A DNA stretch of 64,000 nucleotides. Source: Streptomyces sp. CB01635. GTDB taxonomy: Bacteria > Actinomycetota > Actinomycetes > Streptomycetales > Streptomycetaceae. The notes beneath the pieces were generated by a model that saw only the letters and a program-made list of their open reading frames with translations, had not been told where the DNA came from and ran no database searches. The stretch lies in NCBI RefSeq assembly GCF_002803065.1, contig NZ_NNBL01000003.1:1323461-1387460 (forward strand), read 5' to 3'. A program made the position numbers and the translations under genes. Shown one piece after another: positions 34,124-44,229 of the stretch. Each line of letters starts with the position of its first letter. The first letter of the stretch is position 1.

Positions 34124-34890
34124 GTGAACGAGATCTGGATCCTGGGGGCCACGGGCCGGGCCGGCCGGGTGATCGCCCCTGGTCCGGCGGCGCGGCAGCT
34201 GCCGCTGGTCCTGGTGGGACGTGATGGTTCGCGCCTGCGGGACGTGGCGGACACGCCTGACGGACAGCACCGCACGCTGGTGGCTGCCACCACCGAGGCC
34301 ATGGCTCAGCACCTAGCCTCCGGCGCACCCGCCGTGGTGGTGAACACGATCGGCCCGTTCACTGCGACGGCGTTGCCCATCGTTCGGGCCTGCCCGCCGG
34401 GCACCCACTACCTCGACCTGTCCAACGAGTTGTCCGCCGTGACCGAGGTGCCGGCCGCGCATGACGAGGCAGTCGCGACCGGCAGGCGCCTGGTGCCCGG
34501 CGCCGGATTCGGCGTGCCGGCCATCGAGAGTGTGGTGCTGAAGCTGTGCGGGAACCGGCCGGTGCCGCAGCGGGTCCGGGTCGACGCGATGGCCGGCATC
34601 GAGGGCGGCGTCCTCGGGCCGACCGTGGCGGCGAGCGCGGTGGAGGGCCTGCCCGCCGGCGGCCGTCGCTCTGCAAACGGCCGGATGGTCCGAGCGGGCA
34701 TCGGCTCGGCGGCCGAGCACATCACGCTGCCGGAGGTGCCGCTGTCGACGACTCGCACGTGCGCCGAGTGGTCGTCAATCTCTGCGCTTTGGAGTGACGA
34801 CGCGGCCCGGCTTCGGTGTGCCTCCTGCCCCGTGCCCGAGGCTGGCGCCCGACCGGACCCGCTCCGGTCTTGCAGCCGCGGGGCTACGGG
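34124..34890 (+). pseudogene. Truncated saccharopine dehydrogenase-like reductase
   Basis: Starts normally (GTG 34124, NEIWILGATGRAGRVIA, a Rossmann nucleotide site) and continues with VVVNTIGPFT, YLDLSNELSAV and GAGFGVPAIESVVLK, typical of saccharopine-reductase-like/trans-acting enoyl reductase proteins. After about residue 215 (near 34760) family sequence stops; the open frame then wanders to 35005 inside hypX in another frame. The C-terminal half is missing. It is 7 bases after the GNAT gene, so the pair were an operon before the downstream part was lost where the hydrogenase island begins. Confidence 0.75.
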
Positions 34891-34898
34891 AGGTTGCC

Positions 34899-36608
34899 GT
34901 GCACATTCTGCTGGTGGCGAGCGCGTTCAACAGTCTCACTCAGCGCGTCCACGCCGAGTTGCGGGACCGAGGCCACAGCCTGGACGTGCATCTCGCATCC
35001 AGTGACGATGCGCTGCGCGGCGCACTCGGCGCCTGTAAGCCGGAGCTGGTCATCGCGCCCATGCTGAAGAGGGCCATCCCAGAGGATGTGTGGCGGGAAC
35101 ACACCTGCCTGATCGTTCACCCCGGACCCGTCGGTGACCGGGGCCCCTCCTCGCTCGACTGGGCGATCAGCGCGGGCGTTGACCGTTGGGGCGTCACCGT
35201 GCTCCAGGCCAACGGCGAGATGGACGCCGGCCACGTGTGGGCATCGGCCGGCTTCCCGGTGTCTCCGGTCGGCAAGAGCGACCTGTACCGCAACGAGGTG
35301 TCGGACGCCGCGTTGGACGCGGTGCTCCTGGCCGTCGACCGATTCGCCTCGGGCACCTATTCGCCCCTGCCCCAGGCCCAGGTGAGGAACAGGGCGGCGG
35401 CAGGAACCCGCCCCTCCTACCCCCAGGGCCTGCGGCGCATCCGCTGGGCGCGGGACAGCACCGAGACCGTGTTGCGCAAGCTGCGCGCTGCCGACTCGTC
35501 CCCAGGCGTGCTGGACGAACTCCTGGGTGATGAGTGGCACTTGCACGGGGGCTACCCGGAGGACGAACTGAAGGGGCGCCCAGGGGAGTTGCTCGCCACC
35601 AGGGCCGGGGCGATCTGCCGGGCGACAGTGGACGGCGCCGTATGGATTCCCGAACTGAGGCCCCGCCGCAGACCGGGGCAGCCCAGGCCGTTCAAACTGC
35701 CGGCCGTCGAGGCCCTCGCCGACCGGCTCCCCGACCTTCCGGAGAGCGTCTTCGCGCCTGACGCGGACCATGACCGGCGTACCTGGTCCGACATCAGCTA
35801 TCGCGAGGAGGGGGCGGTCGGGTTCCTGTCCTTCTCTTTCCCGGGCGGCGCCATGAGCACGTCGCACTGCCGGCGCCTGCTCGACGCCTACTGGGCCGCC
35901 TGCTCGCGACCCACTGCCGTGCTCGTCCTCGGCGGCACCCGGGACTTCTTCTCCAACGGAATCCATCTGAACGTGATTGAGGCGGCCGATGATCCGGGCG
36001 CCGAGTCCTGGGCCAACATCAACGCGATGAACGACCTGGTCGAGGCAGTCCTGACCACCACTGACCGGCTGGTGGTCAGCGCCCTGGGCGGCAACGCAGC
36101 CGCGGGCGGGGCCATGCTGGCCCTCGCCGCGGACGAAGTGTGGTGCCGTGCGGGCGTGGTGCTCAACCCGCACTACCGTCTGATGGGGCTGTACGGGTCC
36201 GAGTACTGGACCTACACGCTGCCGCGCCGCGTGGGCGCCGACGTGGCCGACCGACTGATGCAGGAGGCGCTGCCAGTGAGCGCGTCGGCGGGGCTGCGGC
36301 CGGGTCTGGTCGACCGCCTCGTCGAGTGCTGCCCGCAGGATTTCCCGGGCGAAGTGACCCGTTTGGCCGTCCGGCTCGCCAATTCCTCCGGGATGCAGGA
36401 GCGCATCGCGGCGAAGAAGCAGACACGGGAGCGGGACGAATCCGTCAAGCCGCTGTCCCTCTACCGGGAAGCGGAGCTCTCGAGCATGCTCCGCACCTTC
36501 TCGGATCCCCACGCCCCGTACCACGCGCTGCGGCGTGCATTCGTTCGTAAGCAGCCCTCCACCGAGGCGCCGTCCCACCTGATCCGCGCCGGTGCGGCGG
36601 GTCGGTGA
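34899..36608 (+). CDS. hypX: HypX: formyl-dependent CO-ligand synthase for [NiFe]-hydrogenase
   Basis: Hydrogenase maturation protein of 569 aa that makes the active-site CO from a formyl-tetrahydrofolate donor in aerobes (established for HypX/HoxX). The N-terminal third is a formyltransferase domain: LIVHPGPVGDRGPSSLDWAI with the conserved His and Asp. The C-terminal third is a crotonase-type domain: GGTRDFFSNGIHLNVIE, ALGGNAAAGGAMLALAADEV, VLNPHYRLMGLYGSEYWTY and LPRRVG, the last two diagnostic for HypX. GTG 34899 with GGGAGG five bases upstream is the start; the ATG at 34794 extends into the decayed reductase gene. It heads the island, 127 bases before hhyS. Confidence 0.93.
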   Translation: MHILLVASAFNSLTQRVHAELRDRGHSLDVHLASSDDALRGALGACKPELVIAPMLKRAIPEDVWREHTCLIVHPGPVGDRGPSSLDWAISAGVDRWGVTVLQANGEMDAGHVWASAGFPVSPVGKSDLYRNEVSDAALDAVLLAVDRFASGTYSPLPQAQVRNRAAAGTRPSYPQGLRRIRWARDSTETVLRKLRAADSSPGVLDELLGDEWHLHGGYPEDELKGRPGELLATRAGAICRATVDGAVWIPELRPRRRPGQPRPFKLPAVEALADRLPDLPESVFAPDADHDRRTWSDISYREEGAVGFLSFSFPGGAMSTSHCRRLLDAYWAACSRPTAVLVLGGTRDFFSNGIHLNVIEAADDPGAESWANINAMNDLVEAVLTTTDRLVVSALGGNAAAGGAMLALAADEVWCRAGVVLNPHYRLMGLYGSEYWTYTLPRRVGADVADRLMQEALPVSASAGLRPGLVDRLVECCPQDFPGEVTRLAVRLANSSGMQERIAAKKQTRERDESVKPLSLYREAELSSMLRTFSDPHAPYHALRRAFVRKQPSTEAPSHLIRAGAAGR

Positions 36609-36735
36609 CCTGTCCGGGTGGTCCGCGCGCGCCCGCGCACGGCCGCGTCGCGCACTGACCGGGTGCCTGCTATCAAGGAATACGAGGGCCGATTTGTGCC
36701 CTTTCGTTGTATCCCTCCCCCTAGGAGGCATCCCT

Positions 36736-37824
<1,089 letters not shown>

Positions 37825-37913
37825 ATGGGTGTCCCGCACGGCGCCCTCGGGGTGGCCGTCCCAGGTGATCCGACCTCCCGTACGAAGACTTGACGAAGGG
37901 CGCTGCACAGAAG

Positions 37914-39692
37914 ATGGCACCAAAGACGAAGACCGACAGTAACGGCCTGGTGGAGATGTCCTGGGATCCGATCACCCGGATCGTGGGAAGCCTCGGCATC
38001 CACACCAAGATCGACTTCAAGCAGAAGCGGGTGGCGGAGTGCTACAGCACGTCGTCGGTCTTCCGCGGCTACAGCGTCTTCATGCGGGGCAAGGACCCCC
38101 GCGACGCGCACTTCATCACCAGCCGCATCTGCGGCATCTGCGGAGACAACCACGCCACCTGCTCCGTGTACGCGCAGAACATGGCGTACGGAGTGAAGCC
38201 GCCGCACCTCGCCGAGTGGATCATCAACCTCGGCGAGTCCGCTGAGTACATGTTCGACCACAACATCTTCCAGGAGAACCTGGTCGGGGTCGACTACTGC
38301 GAGAAGATGGTCCGCGAGACCAACCCCGGCGTGCTGGAACTCGCCGAGCGCACCGAGGCGCCGCACGCCGCAGAGCACGGCTACCGCACGATCGCCGACA
38401 TCATGCGCTCGCTCAACCCGCTCGAGGGCGAGTTCTACCGCGAGGCACTCCAGGTCAGCCGCTACACGCGCGAGATGTTCTGCCTGATGGAGGGCCGCCA
38501 TGTGCACCCCTCCACGCTCTACCCGGGCGGCGTGGGCACCATCGCGTCCGTCCAACTCTTCACCGACTACATGAGCCGCCTCATGCGCTACGTGGAGTTC
38601 ATGAAGCGCGTAGTGCCCCTGCACGACGACCTGTTCGACTTCTTCTACGAGGCCCTGCCCGGGTACGAGGAAGTAGGCCGCCGCCGCGTTCTGCTCGGCT
38701 GCTGGGGCGCGCTCAACGACCCCGAGTACTGCGACTTCACGTACGCCAACATGACCGACTGGGGACGGAAGATGTTCGTCACCCCGGGCATCATCGTGGA
38801 CGGCAAACTCGTCACCAACGACCTCACCGAGATCAACCTGGGCATCCGTATCCTGCTCGGCAGTTCGTACTACGAGGACTGGCAGGGCAAGGAGCAGTTC
38901 GTCACCCACGACCCGCTCGGCAATCCGGTCGACCCGCGCCACCCCTGGAACCAGCACACGATCCCCGCCCCCCAGAAGCGCGACTTCGAGGGCAACTACA
39001 GCTGGGTGATGTCGCCTCGCTGGTTCGACGGCAAGGACTACCTGGCGCTCGACACCGGCGGTGGCCCCATCGCCCGCCTGTGGTCGACCGCGCTGTCGGG
39101 ACTCGTCGACACCGACTACGTCAAGGCCACCGGCAACAGCGTCGTCATCACCCTGCCCCGCACGATGACCAAGCCCGAGACGCGCTTCGAATGGAAGATC
39201 CCGAAGTGGAGCAACGCGCTGGAGCGCAACCGGGCGCGCACCTACTTCCAGGCCTACGCCGCCGCCATCGCGCTGCACTGCGCCGAGAAGGGCCTGGCGG
39301 AGGTCCGCGCCGGGCGTACCCAGACCTGGGAGAAGTTCGAGGTGCCCGACGAGGGCCTGGGCGTCGGCTTCACCGAGGCGGTACGCGGAGTCCTGTCCCA
39401 TCACATGGTGATCCGCGACGGAAAGATCGCCAACTACCATCCCTATCCGCCGACTCCGTGGAACGCCAGCGTCCGGGACACCTACGGGACCCCGGGCCCG
39501 TACGAGGACGCCGTGCAGAACACGCCGATCTTTGAGGAGAACACCCCGGAGAACTTCAAGGGCATCGACATCATGCGGGCGGTGCGCAGCTTCGACCCCT
39601 GTCTGCCCTGCGGTGTCCACATGTACGTCGGCGGCGGCAAGACCGTGCAGAAGATGCACGTGCCGACCGGACTGAGCGGGCTGGCCGGATGA
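37914..39692 (+). CDS. hhyL: Group 1h [NiFe]-hydrogenase large subunit
   Basis: Catalytic subunit that carries the Ni-Fe(CN)2CO centre; 592 aa. The nickel-binding L1 motif is RICGICGDNH (Cys73, Cys76) and the L2 motif is DPCLPCGVH (Cys563, Cys566, His569). A 23-residue C-terminal extension after that His (MYVGGGKTVQKMHVP...) is the part removed by the maturation protease encoded at 43036. ATG 37914 is used; TTG 37890 is possible. It follows hhyS by 89 bases and overlaps the next gene by ATGA. Confidence 0.95.
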   Translation: MAPKTKTDSNGLVEMSWDPITRIVGSLGIHTKIDFKQKRVAECYSTSSVFRGYSVFMRGKDPRDAHFITSRICGICGDNHATCSVYAQNMAYGVKPPHLAEWIINLGESAEYMFDHNIFQENLVGVDYCEKMVRETNPGVLELAERTEAPHAAEHGYRTIADIMRSLNPLEGEFYREALQVSRYTREMFCLMEGRHVHPSTLYPGGVGTIASVQLFTDYMSRLMRYVEFMKRVVPLHDDLFDFFYEALPGYEEVGRRRVLLGCWGALNDPEYCDFTYANMTDWGRKMFVTPGIIVDGKLVTNDLTEINLGIRILLGSSYYEDWQGKEQFVTHDPLGNPVDPRHPWNQHTIPAPQKRDFEGNYSWVMSPRWFDGKDYLALDTGGGPIARLWSTALSGLVDTDYVKATGNSVVITLPRTMTKPETRFEWKIPKWSNALERNRARTYFQAYAAAIALHCAEKGLAEVRAGRTQTWEKFEVPDEGLGVGFTEAVRGVLSHHMVIRDGKIANYHPYPPTPWNASVRDTYGTPGPYEDAVQNTPIFEENTPENFKGIDIMRAVRSFDPCLPCGVHMYVGGGKTVQKMHVPTGLSGLAG

Positions 39693-40285
39693 GCGCGTCC
39701 ACCACCACGGCCCGGCCGCCCGGCGGAACGGCGGCGAACGCGGAGGAGGCCGGCCGGCGGGTCGAAGAAATCATCGACCACCTGACCGCCCAGGGTGACT
39801 CCGAAGCCGCCGGTGCGGCTGAGGAACTGGTGCGCGTACTGATGGACTTCTACGGCACAGGCCTGGCCCGCATGGTCTCGCTGCTCGAAGCCCCCAAGTC
39901 CAAGGGCGACCCGTTCGCCGCGCTGCTCGACGACGCCCTGGTCACCAGCCTGCTCGTCCTGCACGACCTGCACCCCGAGGACACCGCCACGCGCATCTCC
40001 CGTGCCTTGGGCAGCGTGCGCAGCCATCCCGTCGAGCTTCTGAGCTTCGACGATGCCACCGGCACGTTGCACCTGCGCTCCGCGGAGAGCTCGGGATGCG
40101 GCTGCGCGAGCACCGCGGCGGCCGGCCGGCAGGAGGTGGAGGCTGCCCTCTCCTGTTTCGCGCCCGAGGTCACGACGGTCGAGATCGAGGGGGCGGCATC
40201 CTCGCAGGAACCCCCTCTGCTGCAGATCTCGCGGCCGCCCTCCGGTGCACTCGGCAGCGCACCCGCCTCGCCGAAGACACCATGA
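39689..40285 (+). CDS. NifU-like protein of the hydrogenase operon
   Basis: A 198-aa protein that resembles the NifU C-terminal (Fe-S scaffold) family: a helical N-terminal part (RRVEEIIDHLTAQGDSEAA), LVRVLMDFYGTGLARMVSLL, and near the end a Cys-rich SSGCGCAST (C-x-C) in the position of the NifU C-x-x-C, then VEAALSCFAPEVTTVEIEG. The two scaffold cysteines are thus spaced differently from housekeeping NifU. It overlaps hhyL by four bases and the next gene by four. A role in making or inserting the small subunit's Fe-S clusters is inferred. Confidence 0.85.
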   Translation: MSASTTTARPPGGTAANAEEAGRRVEEIIDHLTAQGDSEAAGAAEELVRVLMDFYGTGLARMVSLLEAPKSKGDPFAALLDDALVTSLLVLHDLHPEDTATRISRALGSVRSHPVELLSFDDATGTLHLRSAESSGCGCASTAAAGRQEVEAALSCFAPEVTTVEIEGAASSQEPPLLQISRPPSGALGSAPASPKTP

Positions 40286-40935
40286 GTACGGCACACAAGC
40301 GGACACGTCCGCCTGCATCGGGGCTGCGGCGGTTCGCCGCGCCGCGCACGTCTCGGCCTGAGGTGTGCGAACTGTGCGGAGCGCCGATCGACGACGGCAA
40401 CCACCGGCACATGGTCGACACCGAGAACCGCGCCCTCGCCTGCGCCTGCACGCCGTGCGCCATGCTCTTCGAGCAGAGCGGCGCGGGCGGCGGGAGGTTC
40501 CGCACCGTCCCGGACCGCTATCTGGCGGACCCGGACCACCAACTCGACCCCGGTGCCTGGGAGCTCCTGCAGATCCCGGTCAGCGTCGCGTTCTTCTTCC
40601 GCAACGCCTCGCTCGACAGACTGGTCGCGCTCTACCCCAGCCCGGCGGGCGCCACCGAGAGCGAACTCGACCCGTCCACCTGGCAGACCGCACTCGGCAA
40701 GAGCCGTCTGGCCGAACTGCTCGAACCCGACGTGGAGGCATTGCTCCTGCGGCGGGTGGAGGAGCGGACCGAGTGCTATCTCGTGCCGGTCGACATCTGC
40801 TACGAACTCGTGGGACGGATGCGCATGTTGTGGCAGGGCTTCGACGGCGGGGCGGAGGCCCGTGCCGACCTGACCGCGTTCTTCGATCACATCGCGCAGC
40901 GGGCCGGGACACCGGAGGAGGCGCACCGTCGATGA
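40282..40935 (+). CDS. DUF5947 protein of the hydrogenase operon
   Basis: A 217-aa protein conserved beside group 1h hydrogenase genes (I believe it is the DUF5947 family). Near the N-terminus it has EVCELCGAPI and LACACTPCAMLF, four cysteines that could bind zinc, iron or an Fe-S centre rubredoxin-fashion. The rest is mixed (WELLQIPVSVAFFFRNASLD, PVDICYELVGRMRMLWQGF) with no membrane segment. ATG 40282 overlaps the NifU-like stop (ATGA). It is a candidate redox partner or metallochaperone. Confidence 0.82.
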   Translation: MSTAHKRTRPPASGLRRFAAPRTSRPEVCELCGAPIDDGNHRHMVDTENRALACACTPCAMLFEQSGAGGGRFRTVPDRYLADPDHQLDPGAWELLQIPVSVAFFFRNASLDRLVALYPSPAGATESELDPSTWQTALGKSRLAELLEPDVEALLLRRVEERTECYLVPVDICYELVGRMRMLWQGFDGGAEARADLTAFFDHIAQRAGTPEEAHRR

Positions 40936-41597
40936 CGGAGTTCTCGTTCTCCTGCGTCGGCGTGCGCGCCGACCAGTACGCCGCCGGCCCCACCCTGGTC
41001 TTCCGGCTGCGCATCGACGCATCCGAGCAGACGCGCGTGCACGCGCTCGCCCTGCGGTGCCAGATGCGCATCGAACCGGCCAAGCGCGGCTACGACGCCG
41101 ACGAGGCCGAAGGACTGCATGACCTCTTCGGCCGCCGAGCCCGCTGGGGCAGCACCCTCCAGCCGCTGCAGTTCGCACAGATCTCCGTCATGGTCCCCAG
41201 TTTCACCGGACAGACGGAAGTCGACCTGGTCGTGCCCTGCACGTACGACATGGACGTCGCCTCCACCCGCTACTTCCACGCTCTGTCGAGTGGCGACGTG
41301 CCGCTCCTCATGCTCTTTTCCGGGACCGCGTTCACCGGGGCCGGAGGGTTCCACGTCGAGCCCGTGCCCTGGGACCGCGAGGCCGCCTACCTCATGCCGG
41401 TCAAGGTGTGGCAGGAGATGATCGACCAGCACTTCCCGGGAACCGGCTGGGTACGGCTGCCCCGCGACACCATGGACGACCTGCTGGCCTTCCGCTCGCG
41501 TCGGGCGCTGTCCTCCTGGGAAGCGACGGTGCGCACCCTCCTGGAATCCGCTGGCTCGGACGCTCTGTCCCAGACCACCGAGAGGTCGGCGCCGTGA
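40932..41597 (+). CDS. DUF6084 protein of the hydrogenase operon
   Basis: A 221-aa soluble protein (probably DUF6084) with an immunoglobulin-like beta-rich pattern: FSFSCVGVRADQYAAGPTLV, VHALALRCQMRIEPAKRGYD, WGSTLQPLQFAQISVMVPSF and FTGAGGFHVEPVPWDREAAY. Few cysteines and no metal motif. It starts at ATG 40932, overlapping the previous stop, and its own stop overlaps the next start. Its strict linkage to the structural genes suggests it binds the hydrogenase during assembly; no function is known to me. Confidence 0.82.
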   Translation: MTEFSFSCVGVRADQYAAGPTLVFRLRIDASEQTRVHALALRCQMRIEPAKRGYDADEAEGLHDLFGRRARWGSTLQPLQFAQISVMVPSFTGQTEVDLVVPCTYDMDVASTRYFHALSSGDVPLLMLFSGTAFTGAGGFHVEPVPWDREAAYLMPVKVWQEMIDQHFPGTGWVRLPRDTMDDLLAFRSRRALSSWEATVRTLLESAGSDALSQTTERSAP

Positions 41598-43039
41598 CGA
41601 CAGCCGTGTTCAGCCAGGAGACGGAGTCACGGTTCGCCGCCGCCCGCGCGGTGGCCGACGCGGTGCTGTTCGAGGGCTACGTGCTCTATCCGTATCGGGC
41701 GTCGGCGGCCAAGAACCGGCTGCGCTGGCAGTTCGGAGTTCTGGTCCCGCCCGCCTGGGGTGCGGACTGCGACGAGCACGACTTCCAGCACACCGAATGT
41801 CTGATGGAGCCCAGGACGGGCGCCACCCTGTCGGTCGAGGTGCGCTTCCTGCATGCTCGGCGCCGCACGGTGCAACGGGCCTGCCAGGACGGCTCGTTCG
41901 AGGACGCGTCCGAACTGTCGCTACCGGACCGCGTGCTGGTTCCCTGGGACGAGGGCGCGGAGGAACGCGTCGAATTGACCGCCAACGTGGCCGAGCTCGC
42001 CGGCGACGGAATCACTGTCCCCTTCAGCCGCCCCGCGCGCGAAGAGACCGAACTCGTACATGACGCCGAGGGCCGGCTGGTGGGACGACTGGTCCGCCGG
42101 TGCGAAGAGGTCAGCGGAGTCGTCCGTCTCTCCACGAGCGAAGTCGACGGCCCCTACCGGGTCTCCCGGCTGACCGCCGTGGTGGAGAACACGAGCACCT
42201 GGTCTCCGGACGACGGGAGAGCCGACCGTGACGCCGCGCTCCCGCACTCGCTCGTCGCCGCGCACCTGTTGCTGTGTCTCGGCGCAGGCTCGTTTCTCTC
42301 CATGACCGATCCTCCGGAATGGGCCAAAGGCCTTGTCGCCTCGTGCCGCAACCTGCACACCTGGCCGGTCCTCGCCGGCGAGCCGGGCCAGGCGGACCTG
42401 ATGCTCTCCTCGCCGATCATCCTGGAGGACCATCCGGCCGTCGCTCCCGAAAGTCCCGGAGCACTGTACGACGCCACCGAGATCGACGAGATCCTGGCCC
42501 TGCGCACCGCGGCCCTCACGGATCAGGAGAAGCGTGAGGCCCGCGGTACGGACGCGAAGGCCGCCGCCGTGATCGACCTGGCCGAATCCATGCCTCCCGA
42601 GGTGCTGGAACGCCTGCACGGCGCGGTTCGCTCACTCCGGGAAGTAACAGGCTCTGCCCCGAAGACGCCCGGCGACGAGATCGAAGCGGACCTTCTCGTC
42701 GAGCCGGGTCAGCCGCATGTCGTCATGCCCGAGACGCCCTGGTGGAATCCGGAGGGCGACGCCGGTCCGGACCCGGCCCGCGACGAGATCTCGGTCGACG
42801 GTCGGCCGGTGAGTGCCGGAAGCCGGGTGATGCTGCGCCCGGGACGGCGTCGCACCGACGCCCAGGACCTCTTCCTGCACGGAAGCACCGCGCTTGTCGA
42901 GGCGGTGTTGCACGACGTCGACGGGGGCGTGCATCTGGCGGTGACCGTCGAAGGCGACCCCGGCGCCGACATCCGTCGGGAGCAGGGCCGTTTTCTGTAC
43001 TTCCAGCCCGACGAAATCGCACTACTGGAGGACGAGTGA
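41594..43039 (+). CDS. Hydrogenase-operon protein of unknown function (481 aa)
   Basis: Large soluble protein; the recognisable features are a conserved start region (ADAVLFEGYVLYPYRASAAK), NRLRWQFGVLVPPAWG, DFQHTECLMEP, a middle VENTSTWSP and LLLCLGAGSFLSMTDPPEWA, and an end domain with RVMLRPGRRRTDAQDLFLHG and REQGRFLYFQPDEIALLED. It has no membrane helix or nucleotide motif. GTG 41594 overlaps the DUF6084 stop and its own end overlaps the protease start (GTGA). The family occurs, as far as I know, next to group 1h hydrogenases. Function unknown. Confidence 0.82.
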   Translation: MTTAVFSQETESRFAAARAVADAVLFEGYVLYPYRASAAKNRLRWQFGVLVPPAWGADCDEHDFQHTECLMEPRTGATLSVEVRFLHARRRTVQRACQDGSFEDASELSLPDRVLVPWDEGAEERVELTANVAELAGDGITVPFSRPAREETELVHDAEGRLVGRLVRRCEEVSGVVRLSTSEVDGPYRVSRLTAVVENTSTWSPDDGRADRDAALPHSLVAAHLLLCLGAGSFLSMTDPPEWAKGLVASCRNLHTWPVLAGEPGQADLMLSSPIILEDHPAVAPESPGALYDATEIDEILALRTAALTDQEKREARGTDAKAAAVIDLAESMPPEVLERLHGAVRSLREVTGSAPKTPGDEIEADLLVEPGQPHVVMPETPWWNPEGDAGPDPARDEISVDGRPVSAGSRVMLRPGRRRTDAQDLFLHGSTALVEAVLHDVDGGVHLAVTVEGDPGADIRREQGRFLYFQPDEIALLEDE

Positions 43040-43578
43040 CCGGGGACGACAAGACCGGCGCTCGAACGCTCGTCGCCGGCGTGGGGAACATTTTTCTCGG
43101 CGACGACGGATTCGGCGTCGAGACGGTGCGCGTACTCGCAACACACCATCTTCCCGGGCACGTTGAGGTCATGGACATCGGTGTGCGGGGTGTGCACCTC
43201 GCGTACCAACTGCTCGACGGATACGACACCCTCGTGCTCGTCGACGCCACCGCCCGAGGCGGTGACCCCGGAACGCTCTACCGCATCGAAGTCGACTCGC
43301 CTGGTGACATCGCGCCGCAAGGCCCCGTGCTCGACGGCCACCACATGTCACCGGACGCGGTCCTGGCCCTGCTGGAGACACTCTGTTCCGGGACCGGCGG
43401 GACACCTCCCGGCCGCACCGTCGTGGTCGGCTGCGAGCCCGCCTCCCTGGAGGAAGGCATCGGTCTGAGTGCTCCGGTGGCCGCCGCGGTTCCGGAAGCC
43501 GTGCGTCTGATCCAGGCGATCGTGTGTGAGGGCGAGGCGCCTGCAGTGGGGACCGCTGCCCATGAGGCCCGTAAGTGA
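43036..43578 (+). CDS. Hydrogenase maturation protease
   Basis: Nickel-dependent endopeptidase (HyaD/HybD/HycI type), 180 aa, that cuts the C-terminal tail from the large subunit after Ni insertion. Hallmarks: LVAGVGNIFLGDDGFGVE with the metal-binding Glu, VMDIGVRGVHLAYQLLDGYD with the Asp, and the DGHHMSP histidine. It starts GTG 43036, overlapping the previous stop by four bases. Its substrate is certainly HhyL, whose 23-residue tail is visible. Confidence 0.92.
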   Translation: MTGDDKTGARTLVAGVGNIFLGDDGFGVETVRVLATHHLPGHVEVMDIGVRGVHLAYQLLDGYDTLVLVDATARGGDPGTLYRIEVDSPGDIAPQGPVLDGHHMSPDAVLALLETLCSGTGGTPPGRTVVVGCEPASLEEGIGLSAPVAAAVPEAVRLIQAIVCEGEAPAVGTAAHEARK

Positions 43579-43588
43579 GGAGAAGTTC

Positions 43589-43693
43589 ATGAAGAAGTCC
43601 GTGATCGGGGCCATCGCCGTCGTCGCGCTCGCCGCGCTGGCACGGCAGTTCATGCCCGACGTCCAGCGCTACCTGCGTATGAGAAGCATGTAA
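43589..43693 (+). CDS. 34-aa DUF6893-type small protein
   Basis: Tiny gene reading MKKSVIGAIAVVALAALARQ then FMPDVQRYLRMRSM. GAGGAGA lies six bases upstream of ATG 43589, so translation is convincing. One hydrophobic helix at the N-terminus followed by a basic helix suggests a membrane-attached peptide. Small proteins of this pattern (DUF6893) accompany hydrogenase loci in Streptomyces. It could anchor the hydrogenase complex at the membrane; that is inference. Confidence 0.8.
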   Translation: MKKSVIGAIAVVALAALARQFMPDVQRYLRMRSM

Positions 43694-43827
43694 CGGCCTG
43701 CTTGCGCCGAACGGTGCACCCGGGCAGGGGAGTCGGCGAGCCCCGTGGTCGCTCGGCAGCGGGCCCCCTGTAATGGAGCCGAGCGCAATGGCCGCCCCAC
43801 GATCGGCCTCTGCCAGGACGGAGACCG

Positions 43828-44226
43828 ATGCACGAGATGTCCATCGCCATGGCCGTCGTCGGCCAGGTGCAAGAGGCGGCGGAACTGAACGGCGGGGTCA
43901 CCGCGGTCAGCTCGGTGCGACTACAGGTCGGCGAGCTCGCCGGAGTCGTCCCGGACGCGCTGTCCTTCTGCTTCGAACTCGCCTGCGCCGAAACCCTCCT
44001 TGAGGGGGCCGAGCTCGTCACCGAGTCCGTGCCCGGCCGGGCACGTTGCTCACCTTGTGCCGACGAATGGGCGGTGGGCATGCCGCCGCGACTGTGCTGT
44101 CCGCGCTGCGGTGAGCCGACGCCCGAGCTGCTGGCGGGCCGAGAACTGCAGATCGTCAGCGTGCGCTGGGAGGAAGAGCCGACCGCCCGCCGACGAACCT
44201 GCGAACCGATCTTCGAGGAGCGCTGA
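43828..44226 (+). CDS. hypA: HypA nickel-insertion chaperone
   Basis: Metallochaperone of 132 aa. The obligatory N-terminus MHEMSIA holds the nickel-binding His2. Zinc-site cysteines are in CSPCADEW and CPRCGEP (two C-x-x-C). The core strand pattern SSVRLQVGELAGVVPDALSF is standard. Together with HypB it loads nickel into HhyL. ATG 43828 follows AGGACGGAG. It begins the hyp block, 134 bases after the small protein gene. Confidence 0.95.
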   Translation: MHEMSIAMAVVGQVQEAAELNGGVTAVSSVRLQVGELAGVVPDALSFCFELACAETLLEGAELVTESVPGRARCSPCADEWAVGMPPRLCCPRCGEPTPELLAGRELQIVSVRWEEEPTARRRTCEPIFEER

Positions 44227-44229
44227 GAC

